DNA from: Vibrio fortis
GTDB lineage: Bacteria; Pseudomonadota; Gammaproteobacteria; Enterobacterales; Vibrionaceae
NCBI RefSeq assembly: GCF_000695685.1
Contig: NZ_JFFR01000023.1
Span: forward strand, 124,001-188,000
Reading direction: 5' to 3'
DNA: 64,000 nucleotides
In this document: piece by piece, positions 31,355 through 41,372 of the stretch
Numbering within the stretch: the stretch's first letter is position 1
Layout: each line of letters begins with the position of its first letter
Notes under the pieces: model-generated
Databases searched by the model: none
Told to the model about the DNA's origin: nothing
What the model saw: only the letters and a program-made list of their open reading frames with translations
Program-made: the position numbers and the translations under genes

Positions 31355-31387
31355 ACAAAAAAGCCACCTCTAGAGAAGGTGACTTTA
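31355..31387 (-). terminator. Intrinsic terminator of ebgR
   Basis: In the minus-strand RNA a 10-pair stem (one G-U) is formed by 31378-31387 with 31361-31370 and its flank, and is followed by TTTTTTG. It lies 24 bases after the ebgR stop codon. Confidence 0.75.
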
Positions 31388-31410
31388 TCTATCTTTTTGA
31401 AATTAAAAGA

Positions 31411-32406
<996 letters not shown>

Positions 32407-32652
32407 TTATTGGAACACTGGGCTGCTCTAAACATAGATGAGCGAAAAAACCAGTGAACCTCTCTAATTCTGCAACGTCTATTGTAATGAAACTGGAAGT
32501 CATTGCATTAACTTTTAGTAAAATAAGTTCAGAACTCTTAGTGCATATCGCAAATTTCACTATTCATAATTATCTTATTTAAATTCAATGGATTAGCTTG
32601 CTAATCATTCATTTCTCACGCCTTTCGTTCTCTTACCTATCTGTGAAACTTT

Positions 32653-32668
32653 GTGTAAACGTTTACAC
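32653..32668 (+). promoter_or_regulatory. GalR operator upstream of galE
   Basis: GTGTAAACGTTTACAC is a perfect 16-bp palindrome of the GalR/GalS type, 118 bases upstream of the galE start codon. The galR gene of this window is the obvious binder. Confidence 0.8.
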
Positions 32669-32670
32669 TT

Positions 32671-32686
32671 CGTGGTTTTGATCACA
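32671..32686 (+). promoter_or_regulatory. CRP-like site upstream of galE
   Basis: CGTGGTTTTGATCACA has one perfect half (TCACA) and one partial half of the TGTGA-N6-TCACA consensus, directly next to the GalR operator. This fits catabolite control of the gal operon. Confidence 0.45.
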
Positions 32687-32785
32687 GAATTAGTTCCAAA
32701 TTGACTGCTAGTATTTAATTAACGCGGCGCTATTGAGTTTGGATATTCCACTTGAGTGTCATCAAGAATAAGAGAGAGGTTGATT

Positions 32786-33796
32786 GTGAAAGTACTGGTT
32801 ACAGGCGGCATGGGGTACATCGGAAGTCATACTTGCATTCAAATGATGCAGGCAGGTGTGGAGCCGATCATCGTTGATAACTTGTGTAACAGCAAAGAGT
32901 TGGTGCTTGAGAGAATCGAAGCATTAACGGGTCAACGTCCAACCTTTTACCTTGGCGATATTCGCGACGAATCTTTCCTCGATAGCGTGTTTGCAGAAAA
33001 CGACATTCAGGCTGTGATTCACTTTGCGGGCTTAAAAGCCGTGGGTGAATCGGTGGCTAAGCCTCTTGAATACTACGACAACAACGTAAATGGCTCTTTG
33101 GTTTTGGCTCGTTGCATGAAAAAAGCGGGCGTAAAAAGCATCGTATTCAGCTCTTCAGCTACGGTTTATGGCGACCCAGAGGTTGTGCCAATTACTGAAG
33201 ATTCTCCTACAGGTGCAACAACTAACCCTTACGGGCGCAGTAAATACATGGTTGAAGAGTGTTTGAGCGATCTGTTTAACGCCGAAAACGATTGGAGCGT
33301 AACGCTGCTTCGCTACTTCAACCCGGTTGGCGCACACCCATCAGGCACTATGGGTGAAGACCCGCAAGGCATTCCAAACAACTTAATGCCATTTATCGCT
33401 CAAGTGGCCGTCGGTCGCCGTGAGAAGTTAGCGGTATTTGGTAACGATTACCCAACTCCAGATGGTACAGGCGTTCGTGATTACATCCACGTAATGGACT
33501 TAGCCGATGGCCACGTTGCAGCACTAAAAGCAGTAGGCGAGAAAGCGGGTTTGCATATCTACAACCTAGGCACAGGTAAAGGCTCAAGTGTTCTAGAGAT
33601 GGTAGAAGCCTTTGCAAAAGCCTCTGGCAAGCCAGTCCCTTATGAAATCTGTCCACGTCGCCCGGGTGATATTGCCGAGTGCTGGGCAAGTACTGAAAAA
33701 GCCGAGCGAGATCTAGGTTGGAAGGCAACTCGCAGTATTGATGAAATGACGGCGGATACGTGGAATTGGCAGTCCAACAACCCTAGTGGCTACTAA
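32786..33796 (+). CDS. galE: UDP-glucose 4-epimerase
   Basis: GalE interconverts UDP-galactose and UDP-glucose in the Leloir pathway. The 336-residue protein has the Rossmann motif TGGMGYIGS at its start, the catalytic Y-x3-K in YGRSK, and the SSSATVYGDP strand. I choose the GTG at 32786, giving the standard MKVLVTGG opening with AGAGAGG upstream; earlier in-frame starts would add a non-homologous tail. It is the first gene of the galETKM operon, under a GalR operator and a CRP-like site. Confidence 0.95.
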   Translation: MKVLVTGGMGYIGSHTCIQMMQAGVEPIIVDNLCNSKELVLERIEALTGQRPTFYLGDIRDESFLDSVFAENDIQAVIHFAGLKAVGESVAKPLEYYDNNVNGSLVLARCMKKAGVKSIVFSSSATVYGDPEVVPITEDSPTGATTNPYGRSKYMVEECLSDLFNAENDWSVTLLRYFNPVGAHPSGTMGEDPQGIPNNLMPFIAQVAVGRREKLAVFGNDYPTPDGTGVRDYIHVMDLADGHVAALKAVGEKAGLHIYNLGTGKGSSVLEMVEAFAKASGKPVPYEICPRRPGDIAECWASTEKAERDLGWKATRSIDEMTADTWNWQSNNPSGY

Positions 33797-33820
33797 GAAG
33801 ATTTTAGGTTCGTGAGAAAA

Positions 33821-33957
33821 GAGATTCCAGATATCTCGTACCTCAATTCTGGAATGACGGATGAGAATAAGGCTATGAAGCGATAGCCGTTGCATCACTA
33901 ACACATGAGATTACGCGTCATTCCCTACAGCGAGGGACGAGCGTGATAGGGAATCTC
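33821..33957 (+). repeat. Palindromic intergenic repeat, copy A (galE-galT)
   Basis: The element begins GAGATTCC and ends GGAATCTC. It contains two stems: ATTCCAGA/TCTGGAAT (33824-33831 with 33848-33855) and ATTCCCTA/TAGGGAAT (33920-33927 with 33947-33954). A shorter relative lies at 35097-35202. Confidence 0.75.
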
Positions 33958-34022
33958 CTTGTAGAAGAATTATTTATCTTGGTGGATGTGCCAAGAACAC
34001 AAAAATTAAGAGCAATGTAAGT

Positions 34023-35075
34023 ATGTCAAAAGTTGAATTTAACCCAGTCGATCACCCGCACCGCCGTTATAACCCACTAACGGGTCAGTGGATTTTGGTA
34101 TCACCACACCGTGCGAAACGCCCGTGGAGTGGCCAAGATGAGAAGCCATCAACCGAGCAACTGCCAGCGTACGACAAAGAGTGTTTTCTTTGTCCAACCA
34201 ATACGCGAATCTCGGGTGATGTAAACCCAGACTACGACGGAACTTACGTATTTAGTAATGATTTCGCGGCGTTGATGCCTGATTCACCTGACGCTCCAGA
34301 GTCTGAAAACCCTCTATTTAAGACTCAAGGTGTTCGAGGGTTGAGCCGCGTGATCTGTTTCTCGCCGGATCACAGCAAAACGTTGCCAGAATTACCAGTG
34401 AATAAAATCCGTGGTGTGATTGATACCTGGAATGAGCAGATTGAAGAGTTAGGTAAAGATTACCTATGGGTTCAAGCGTTTGAAAACAAAGGCGAGACCA
34501 TGGGCTGTTCTCAGCCTCACCCACACGGTCAGATCTGGGCGAACAGCTTTCTGCCAAATGAGATCGAGCGTAAAGAGAAGCTTCTAAAAGATCATTTCGA
34601 ACAACAAGGTTCAAACCTATTAGTGGACTACGTTGAAGCTGAAATGAAAGACGGTTCTCGCACCGTGGTTGAAACCGAGCACTGGATTGCTGTCGTTCCT
34701 TATTGGGCAGCGTGGCCGTTTGAAACCATGTTGTTACCTAAGACACATATTCGCCGCATGAGCGAACTAACGAACGAGCAACGTGATGATTTGGCGGTCG
34801 CGATTAAGAAGCTAACCAGTCGCTACGACAATTTGTTCCAATGTTCATTCCCATACTCGATGGGCTGGCACTATGCGCCATTCTTCGAAGAGGGTACCGA
34901 CATTGACCATTGGCAATTGCACGCTCTGTTCTATCCACCACTATTGCGTAGCGCATCGGTACGCAAGTTCATGGTGGGTTATGAAATGCTGGCTGAATCG
35001 CAACGTGATCTGACGGCAGAGCAAGCGGCGCAGCGTCTGCGTGATTTGAGTGACGTGCATTACAAAGAGCAATAG
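34023..35075 (+). CDS. galT: Galactose-1-phosphate uridylyltransferase
   Basis: GalT exchanges UMP between UDP-glucose and galactose-1-phosphate. The 350-residue protein has the active-site H166-P-H168 in [11 protein letters not shown], the same numbering as E. coli. It also has the zinc-site cysteines in CFLCPTN (about 56-62) and the opening [13 protein letters not shown]. It is flanked on both sides by related palindromic repeats, which widen the usual short spacers of the gal operon to 226 and 197 bases. Confidence 0.96.
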   Translation: MSKVEFNPVDHPHRRYNPLTGQWILVSPHRAKRPWSGQDEKPSTEQLPAYDKECFLCPTNTRISGDVNPDYDGTYVFSNDFAALMPDSPDAPESENPLFKTQGVRGLSRVICFSPDHSKTLPELPVNKIRGVIDTWNEQIEELGKDYLWVQAFENKGETMGCSQPHPHGQIWANSFLPNEIERKEKLLKDHFEQQGSNLLVDYVEAEMKDGSRTVVETEHWIAVVPYWAAWPFETMLLPKTHIRRMSELTNEQRDDLAVAIKKLTSRYDNLFQCSFPYSMGWHYAPFFEEGTDIDHWQLHALFYPPLLRSASVRKFMVGYEMLAESQRDLTAEQAAQRLRDLSDVHYKEQ

Positions 35076-35096
35076 TCAGTAGTTAATCCGTAAAAA

Positions 35097-35202
35097 GAGA
35101 TTCCAAATATCTCGTCTCTCGATTCTGGAATGACGACAAGCCGTGGAGAATAGAGCTGATGTTGCCATTCCCAACTGAGAGGGACGAACGTGATAGGGAA
35201 TC
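35097..35202 (+). repeat. Palindromic intergenic repeat, copy B (galT-galK)
   Basis: This is a 106-base relative of the repeat at 33821-33957. It has the same opening GAGATTCC, the same first stem (one mismatch) and the same second block with GAGGGACGA and TAGGGAATC. The middle section is about 30 bases shorter. Confidence 0.75.
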
Positions 35203-35272
35203 GAACAGAATTAAAGTGGTGCCAATAAGGGGCCACAATCAATTGAATTAAAGTTTAACCAGAGAGTCTCCT

Positions 35273-36433
35273 ATGTCTGATCTAATCCAAAACGCAAAAG
35301 CGTCTTTCAATGCGGTACTCAACTACGCTCCGACTCACATCATCCAAGCTCCGGGCCGTGTAAACCTAATTGGTGAACATACCGACTACAATGATGGTTT
35401 TGTCCTACCGTGTGCCATTAACTACCAAACCGTAGTGGCGGCAGCAAAACGACACGACAATATCATACGAGTAGTATCGGTTGATTACGGTGATGCAGTG
35501 GACGAGTTCGACTTGACTCAAGAGATCACTTTTCAACAAGACAAGATGTGGGCGAACTACATTCGTGGTGTGGTGAAATGTCTGAAAGCGCGTGGCTATG
35601 AGTTCAATGGTGCCGACATCTCAGTAACAGGCAATGTACCTCAAGGCGCAGGGTTAAGCTCTTCGGCGGCTTTAGAAGTCGTTATCGGTCAAACCTTTAA
35701 GGTGCTTTACAACCTAGAGATCACCCAAGCAGAGATCGCATTGAACGGCCAGCAAGCTGAGAACGAGTTTGTTGGTTGTAACTGCGGCATCATGGACCAA
35801 ATGATCTCAGCTGAAGGCCAAGCGAATCATGCGATGCTGTTGGATTGTCGTAGTCTAGAGACGACGCCAGTTTCGATGCCAGAGGATATGGCAGTAGTGA
35901 TCATCAACTCCAACAAGAAGCGTGGGTTGGTCGACAGTGAATACAACACTCGTCGTGAACAGTGTGAAGAAGCGGCGCGTATTTTTGGCGTACCTGCACT
36001 GCGTGATGTTTCCATTGAACAATTCAATGCCAAAGTCGACGAGTTGGATGAGATGGTTGCTAAGCGCGCTCGCCACGTAATCACTGAGAACGATCGTACT
36101 GAAGAAGCGGCGGTCGCACTGCGCAACCACGACATGAAACGCATGGGTGAGTTGATGGCGGAATCTCATGCTTCAATGCGCGATGACTTTGAAATCACAG
36201 TAAAAGAGATCGACGTTTTGGTTGAGATGGTTAAAGAGGTGATTGGCGATCAGGGCGGCGTACGTATGACAGGCGGTGGCTTTGGTGGTTGTATCGTAGC
36301 TTTAGTTCCACCAACCTTGGTTGATGACATCAAAGCAACGGTAGAACAGAAATATCAAGCGGCGACGGGCCTAAAAGAATCCATTTATGTGTGCCAAGCG
36401 AAAGACGGTGCGGGCTTAGTTGAAGTAATCTAA
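35273..36433 (+). CDS. galK: Galactokinase
   Basis: GalK phosphorylates galactose at C1 with ATP. The 386-residue GHMP kinase has the galactose signature [19 protein letters not shown] (about residues 26-44). Its ATP loop is [14 protein letters not shown] and its third motif is [14 protein letters not shown] near the C terminus. GAGAGTCTCCT precedes the ATG. It is the third gene of the operon, and the 27-bp repeat shared with the lacZ downstream region follows its stop codon. Confidence 0.96.
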   Translation: MSDLIQNAKASFNAVLNYAPTHIIQAPGRVNLIGEHTDYNDGFVLPCAINYQTVVAAAKRHDNIIRVVSVDYGDAVDEFDLTQEITFQQDKMWANYIRGVVKCLKARGYEFNGADISVTGNVPQGAGLSSSAALEVVIGQTFKVLYNLEITQAEIALNGQQAENEFVGCNCGIMDQMISAEGQANHAMLLDCRSLETTPVSMPEDMAVVIINSNKKRGLVDSEYNTRREQCEEAARIFGVPALRDVSIEQFNAKVDELDEMVAKRARHVITENDRTEEAAVALRNHDMKRMGELMAESHASMRDDFEITVKEIDVLVEMVKEVIGDQGGVRMTGGGFGGCIVALVPPTLVDDIKATVEQKYQAATGLKESIYVCQAKDGAGLVEVI

Positions 36434-36456
36434 CCCTCTGATTATAGGCCTACAGA

Positions 36457-36483
36457 AGTAAAAAGATCATGGTAGGCCAAATA
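36457..36483 (+). repeat. 27-bp exact repeat, copy 2 (after galK)
   Basis: Identical over 27 bases to 20058-20084 downstream of lacZ. Here GTAGGCC at 36472-36478 can also pair with GGCCTAC at 36448-36454 to form a hairpin, which the lacZ copy cannot do. Confidence 0.8.
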
Positions 36484-36539
36484 GTAAAGCCTTTGCACTT
36501 TTGTAGAGGCTTTTTGCTGGCACTAGGAAGGAATGTAGG

Positions 36540-37610
36540 ATGACACAAGCGCAAAGTTTGCATCAGTCAATGACTCAAACGGCAGCCTATGATGGGCAAC
36601 CTGCCAAGTTGGTGACACTGACCAACCAACACGGCATGGAAGTGACACTGATGGATATTGGCGCGACCTGGTTGAGCTGTATCCTGCCACTGAAAGGGAA
36701 TAAGAGAGAAGTTCTATTGGGTGTTAACTCAATGGAAAACTTCAACAAACAAGCCAGTTATATGGGAACCACTGTCGGTCGCTACGCTAATCGCATTGCG
36801 AAAGGCCGCTTTAAGATCGACGGTACCAACCACAAGGTCGATGTGAATCAAGCAGGGAATACTCTGCATGGCGGACCTAACGGTTTTGATAAGAGGCGTT
36901 GGCAGGTTCAGGAGCAAACCGAAAGCTCAGTAACCTACACGTTAACGTCTCCAGATGGTGATCAAGGATTCCCGGGCACACTCAAGGTATCGGTGAGTTA
37001 CCAGCTGACGGAAGACAACCGTGTGTCTATCGACTATTTTGCAACAACCGATAAAGAGACGGTGGTTAACCTCACCAATCATGCCTACTTTAACCTGTTA
37101 GGTACTGAGCTAGAGCAAGATTGCTTGTCGCACATTGTCAGCATTAACGCGTCTCAATTCTTACCGACCGACAAATCTGGCATTCCTTTGAGTGGGCTTA
37201 AATCGGTGAAGTCGACCAGTTTTGACTTCAATCGGCCTACGATGATCTCAGAGCGTTTGATGGGCGATGAACAGCAGAAAAATGCCAAAGGCTATGACCA
37301 TTCGTTTTTGTTAGCAGAAGAGTGCCGCGCTGGGAAATGTGCAGCGACGGTGACTTCGCCCGACGCACTTGTCACTTTAAAAGTGTTTACGACTAAGCCT
37401 GCAATGCAGCTTTACACCGGAAACTGGTTGGCAGGAACGCCAAACCGCTCTGGTACAAGCTACCAAGACTACGCAGGTGTCGCGTTGGAAACTCAGTTTT
37501 TACCAGACTCGCCAAACCATCCAGAGTGGAAGCAAGAGAGCTGTATTCTTAGACCTGAACAAGAGTATCGCTACCAAACTTGTTATCAGTTTGAATTTTC
37601 GGGGGATTAA
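36540..37610 (+). CDS. galM: Aldose 1-epimerase (galactose mutarotase)
   Basis: GalM converts beta-galactose released by beta-galactosidase into the alpha form used by GalK. The 356-residue protein has the mutarotase fold with GRYANRIAKGRF (about residues 79-90), the catalytic histidine in NLTNHAYFNL, and the catalytic glutamate near the C terminus in GVALETQFLPDSPNHP. It ends the gal operon before a strong bidirectional terminator. Confidence 0.95.
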   Translation: MTQAQSLHQSMTQTAAYDGQPAKLVTLTNQHGMEVTLMDIGATWLSCILPLKGNKREVLLGVNSMENFNKQASYMGTTVGRYANRIAKGRFKIDGTNHKVDVNQAGNTLHGGPNGFDKRRWQVQEQTESSVTYTLTSPDGDQGFPGTLKVSVSYQLTEDNRVSIDYFATTDKETVVNLTNHAYFNLLGTELEQDCLSHIVSINASQFLPTDKSGIPLSGLKSVKSTSFDFNRPTMISERLMGDEQQKNAKGYDHSFLLAEECRAGKCAATVTSPDALVTLKVFTTKPAMQLYTGNWLAGTPNRSGTSYQDYAGVALETQFLPDSPNHPEWKQESCILRPEQEYRYQTCYQFEFSGD

Positions 37611-37709
37611 TCAGACTGAACCACTCAGCTCAAAGGATTTGGTGAACCTCGTTATGGGGAGATTTCTGACGAGGGAATGACTAAAGATACATTAGTGAGA
37701 GTATGGTAA

Positions 37710-37749
37710 CAAAGCCCTAGCGAACGGTTTTCGCTAGGGCTTTTTTTTA
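37710..37749 (+). terminator. Bidirectional terminator between galM and galR
   Basis: A 12-bp stem AAGCCCTAGCGA/TCGCTAGGGCTT (37712-37723 with 37731-37742) is followed by TTTTTTTT on the plus strand. It serves galM and probably the convergent galR. Confidence 0.92.
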
Positions 37750-37754
37750 TCTTT

Positions 37755-38756
37755 TTAACCCACTTTAGATACTGAGTTTCGGCGTACCAGAGTTGGTGAG
37801 AACCTCATTGTTTCTGAACTGGTCACTTCCTGTTTGGCAAGCTGCAAAGCAAGACGTGTTGCTTTCTCTGCCATGATCTGAATTGGGTAGCGAATAGTGG
37901 TCAGCTTTGGTGAGACGTAGCGAGCGATTAAACCGTCATCAAAGCCGACAATCGACATTTGATCGGGTGCTTGAATACCATTCTCATCGAGGACTGAAAG
38001 CGCGCCAGCTGCCATGTAATCGTTGTAAGCGACGATGCCAGTAATCGGTAGCGATTTGGTGAGCAGGTTAGTCATGGCGTATTCACCGCCTTCGCTGCTT
38101 GGTTGTGAGCTTTCGATGTAGCTCTCTGGCAACTCGATGTTGTAGTCACTCAGTGCTGCTCGATAGCCCTGAATACGTTCGTCAGCATCTTCAATGTTAA
38201 TTGATGAGGCGATGCAGGCGATATTGCGATGACCATGACGGATAAGGTATTCAGTAGCGAGGTAGGCGCCTTTTTGGTTATCGAGGAAGATACAGCGCTC
38301 GCCAATCTCTTCGATATAGCGGTTGATGACTACCAAGCCCTTCACTTCTTTCGCATAAGCGATCAGCTCTTCATCGGTAAGACCTTTGGAGTGAATCACT
38401 AAAGACTCGCAGCGGTTGTTGATTAAGAGTTCGATGGCTTGCTTCTCTTCTTCGCGATCGTGAGACCCATTACCGACCAGAATGTGTTTGCCGTTTTCAC
38501 GCGCCACATTGTCTACCGACTTTACCAGCGTACCGAAGAAGGGATCTGAGATATCACCAACCAAAACACCGACAGTATTGGTGCTTTGGCTGACTAATGC
38601 ACGAGCATTGGCGTTAGGGCGGTACCCCAGCTTTTTCATGGCCTGTGTGACCGACTCGATAGAGCTTGCACTTGCCTTAGGGGACTTGTTAATTACACGG
38701 GAAACGGTTGCGACAGATACGCCCGCTTCCTTTGCCACATCTTTTATTGTTGCCAT
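37755..38756 (-). CDS. galR: GalR/GalS-type LacI-family repressor of galactose genes
   Basis: The 333-residue protein opens with the LacI helix-turn-helix ATIKDVAKEAGVSVATVSRVIN. It resembles GalR/GalS throughout, for example ARALVSQSTNTVGVLVGDISDPFFGTLVK and FSPTLVRRNSV at the end. It is convergent with galM. Its own upstream region holds a 14/16 match to the galE operator, suggesting autoregulation. It is the likely regulator of galETKM and, from the operator at 13441, of the ABC-lacZ cluster. GalS would be an equally fair name. Confidence 0.88.
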   Translation of the reverse strand: MATIKDVAKEAGVSVATVSRVINKSPKASASSIESVTQAMKKLGYRPNANARALVSQSTNTVGVLVGDISDPFFGTLVKSVDNVARENGKHILVGNGSHDREEEKQAIELLINNRCESLVIHSKGLTDEELIAYAKEVKGLVVINRYIEEIGERCIFLDNQKGAYLATEYLIRHGHRNIACIASSINIEDADERIQGYRAALSDYNIELPESYIESSQPSSEGGEYAMTNLLTKSLPITGIVAYNDYMAAGALSVLDENGIQAPDQMSIVGFDDGLIARYVSPKLTTIRYPIQIMAEKATRLALQLAKQEVTSSETMRFSPTLVRRNSVSKVG

Positions 38757-38877
38757 TTTTAACCTCTACTCAGTACCGCTCCTATTTAACACCGTCGCTG
38801 ATAGTATGGCAATCAAACTTATCTTTTACTTCCAATATTGAGATCTTTACCGCTTGTAATTATTAGCTTTAGTGCTA

Positions 38878-38893
38878 GTGTAAATGTTTGCAC
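38878..38893. promoter_or_regulatory. Putative GalR operator between galR and ygjH
   Basis: GTGTAAATGTTTGCAC matches the galE operator at 14 of 16 positions. It lies 122 bases upstream of galR and 51 bases upstream of ygjH, so it could control either. An A/T-rich inverted repeat (CTTTACT...AGTAAAAG) follows at once. Confidence 0.55.
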
Positions 38894-38907
38894 TTTACTA
38901 AAATTAA

Positions 38908-39276
<369 letters not shown>

Positions 39277-39280
39277 TGAC

Positions 39281-39838
39281 TTACGAGCTGCGCACCACTA
39301 GAAGTAGGTCATCAATGATGCTGTGGTGGTGCTCAGACACGCCTGCCAAATTGCCATATTTAGGCTGGTGGCGATCATTAATCATAGGGTGTTGCCAACC
39401 CTGCGTATGTTGCACAAAGTGAGAAGCGAAACTTTCTGATATTTCTAGGCAGCCTGCAATGACAGTATCGACATAAGTCTGAACAATCGGGCTATTGCTG
39501 CAGGGCGCTTCAATCTCATCTTTAATGTAAACCCAGATCGTTTGGGAAGGATCAAAGCCTTGATGCGCTTCGATCTGATCGGGATCTAACTCAATTCGGT
39601 GATAGCCGCGCTCGCGACGATCGAACTCGGCCAGCGCCACGTCATCGACCTCAAGTAATACTCCATTTACCTGACCTTGCCCTTGATTCACGATCAAAGG
39701 AGAGATCACATAGCTGTCATCGATTTTACTCCAGTGTCTTACTAGACCATCGACTATCGCTGGGATTGCTTTTCCGGTCTGTCCGGTGAGTTGTCGTGAA
39801 GAGGAGTTGATTAAACTGCCATAGCCAAAAATATACAT
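39281..39838 (-). CDS. Gamma-glutamylcyclotransferase-like (GGCT fold) protein
   Basis: The protein has the GGCT-fold opening YIFGYGSL, which forms the substrate pocket, and a candidate catalytic glutamate in FDRRERGYHR. It probably acts on gamma-glutamyl compounds. I start it at the ATG at 39838 (185 residues), which has AAGGATAGCG upstream and begins the fold directly; a frame 23 codons longer exists but adds nothing homologous. It is convergent with ygjH, with only 4 bases between the stop codons and no terminator. Confidence 0.75.
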   Translation of the reverse strand: MYIFGYGSLINSSSRQLTGQTGKAIPAIVDGLVRHWSKIDDSYVISPLIVNQGQGQVNGVLLEVDDVALAEFDRRERGYHRIELDPDQIEAHQGFDPSQTIWVYIKDEIEAPCSNSPIVQTYVDTVIAGCLEISESFASHFVQHTQGWQHPMINDRHQPKYGNLAGVSEHHHSIIDDLLLVVRSS

Positions 39839-39933
39839 CGCTATCCTTGTCTGTTTATTGTTGAAAGCCTCACCTACTATATGGGGGAAGCAAATAAAAG
39901 TCAGCATATAACTGAAAGACTTTATTGTGTCTT

Positions 39934-39998
39934 ATTGACTCTTTATGGTGTGTTTAATTGACTCTATATCGACGAATGAGTCTTCCTAAAGTCAATAA
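39934..39998 (+). promoter_or_regulatory. Repeated TTGACT elements upstream of nnrS
   Basis: ATTGACTCTTTAT (39934-39946) and ATTGACTCTATAT (39957-39969) are direct repeats 23 bases apart. AGTCAATAA at 39990-39998 is an inverted copy of the TTATTGACT half. They look like a regulator-binding array. Confidence 0.35.
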
Positions 39999-40114
39999 AT
40001 ACAGTGGTTTAGTATGTTGGAATGCTTCATGCATTGATCTGGTTATATGTGAATCTATCGCCAAACCACTCTCGAATCCGTTTTGGCGATACGCTTATTA
40101 ATTTAGGAGCGACT

Positions 40115-41299
40115 TTGTTAAATATCACAGACAAAAGTGTCGAGGATGCGATTCCCGCTTATCTACGCTTGGGCTTTAGACCCTTCTTCTTCCTCGGTAG
40201 CATCTATGCGGTGCTCGCCATTGTTCTTTGGGTATACATGTTCCAAAACGGTCAACCTGAGATCCTACAAGTGCCGGCCTTGTGGTGGCATGTTCATGAG
40301 ATGCTGTTTGGTTTCTCGATGGCGATTGTTGTCGGGTTTGTGTTAACCGCGGTACAGACATGGACGGGCGTCAATGGTACTAAACACTATCGCCTCGCAG
40401 CTTTGGTTGGTTTATGGCTCGCACCTCGAATTCTGTTTTGGACACCAGCACCATTGTGGTTAATTTCGTCGATTGAAGCACTGTTTTTGGCTTTTGCAGC
40501 TTACGAAATTGGCTTTCGAGTGGTACATGCCAAAGGGTGGAAAAATCTATTCTTCGTTCCGCTGTTTGTTTTGGCAATCGTGGCGAATTTTGCCAGCTAT
40601 GCAACCATTAAGGGGATGCCGCCATTTCCTCCTTCAGCGGTTTGGCACGCGATGCTGTGGTGGTTTACGCTGCTGCTATCTGTGATGGGAGGGAGAGTCA
40701 TCCCATTCTTCACCGCACGTCGCTTTAACTTTGATAAGCCACAACCCTTGCTATGGCTTGAGTGGTTATCCAATCTGCCTTTGGTCGGACTGTTTGTGTT
40801 GAGCTTCTTCCCACTCACTTTTGTCGAAGTCGGTAAGCCTCTGATGCTGTTTGCTGGTATTGCTCAGTTGGTGCGTGTGATTCGCTGGAAACCTTGGGCG
40901 ACGCTATCTGAGCCGTTGGTGTGGTCACTGCATGCAGCATACCTTTGTATTCCGTTGAGTCTGTTGCTACGTGGTTTACTGGATAACCCGTTTGCAGGAC
41001 ATAATATGATTCACCTATTCGCAATTGGTGGTTTAAGCGGCTTGATCTTGGCGATGATTGCTCGTGTCACTATGGGTCATACAGGACGCGCTATCTACAA
41101 AGGACCGAACATGGCTGTGGCATTTACAGCCTTAATTCTGGCCGCGTTATTGCGCAGTGTTGGAGTGAGTTTGTTCCCTGCTTACATGATGCCTATCGTA
41201 AATATTAGTGCGGGTTTATGGGTACTCGCGTTTGGTATGTATGTGCTTAAATTTGGCATAATGTTGCTAACGCCAAGAGTTGATGGCCATCCGGGCTAA
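40115..41299 (+). CDS. nnrS: NnrS family heme/copper membrane protein (nitric-oxide tolerance)
   Basis: NnrS proteins are polytopic membrane proteins that protect against nitric-oxide-derived stress. This one has about twelve membrane segments, the opening YLRLGFRPFFFLGS, a histidine-bearing WWHVHEMLFGFS loop and WHAMLWWFTLLLSVMGGRVIPFFTARRF, all typical. I choose the TTG at 40115, with AGGAG five bases upstream, giving 394 residues; a longer frame from 40022 has no good ribosome binding site. Upstream TTGACT repeats may be regulatory. Confidence 0.85.
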   Translation: MLNITDKSVEDAIPAYLRLGFRPFFFLGSIYAVLAIVLWVYMFQNGQPEILQVPALWWHVHEMLFGFSMAIVVGFVLTAVQTWTGVNGTKHYRLAALVGLWLAPRILFWTPAPLWLISSIEALFLAFAAYEIGFRVVHAKGWKNLFFVPLFVLAIVANFASYATIKGMPPFPPSAVWHAMLWWFTLLLSVMGGRVIPFFTARRFNFDKPQPLLWLEWLSNLPLVGLFVLSFFPLTFVEVGKPLMLFAGIAQLVRVIRWKPWATLSEPLVWSLHAAYLCIPLSLLLRGLLDNPFAGHNMIHLFAIGGLSGLILAMIARVTMGHTGRAIYKGPNMAVAFTALILAALLRSVGVSLFPAYMMPIVNISAGLWVLAFGMYVLKFGIMLLTPRVDGHPG

Positions 41300-41321
41300 G
41301 TGATTCGGCCCATTAATAGTG

Positions 41322-41349
41322 AAAAAGGAAGCGTTGTGCTTCCTTTTTT
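41322..41349 (+). terminator. Bidirectional terminator between nnrS and add
   Basis: The stem AAAAAGGAAGC/GCTTCCTTTTT (41322-41332 with 41338-41348) has a 5-base loop. A and T runs on the two sides let it work on both strands. Confidence 0.9.
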
Positions 41350-41372
41350 CGTTTTAGCCCTTTTAGTCGATT

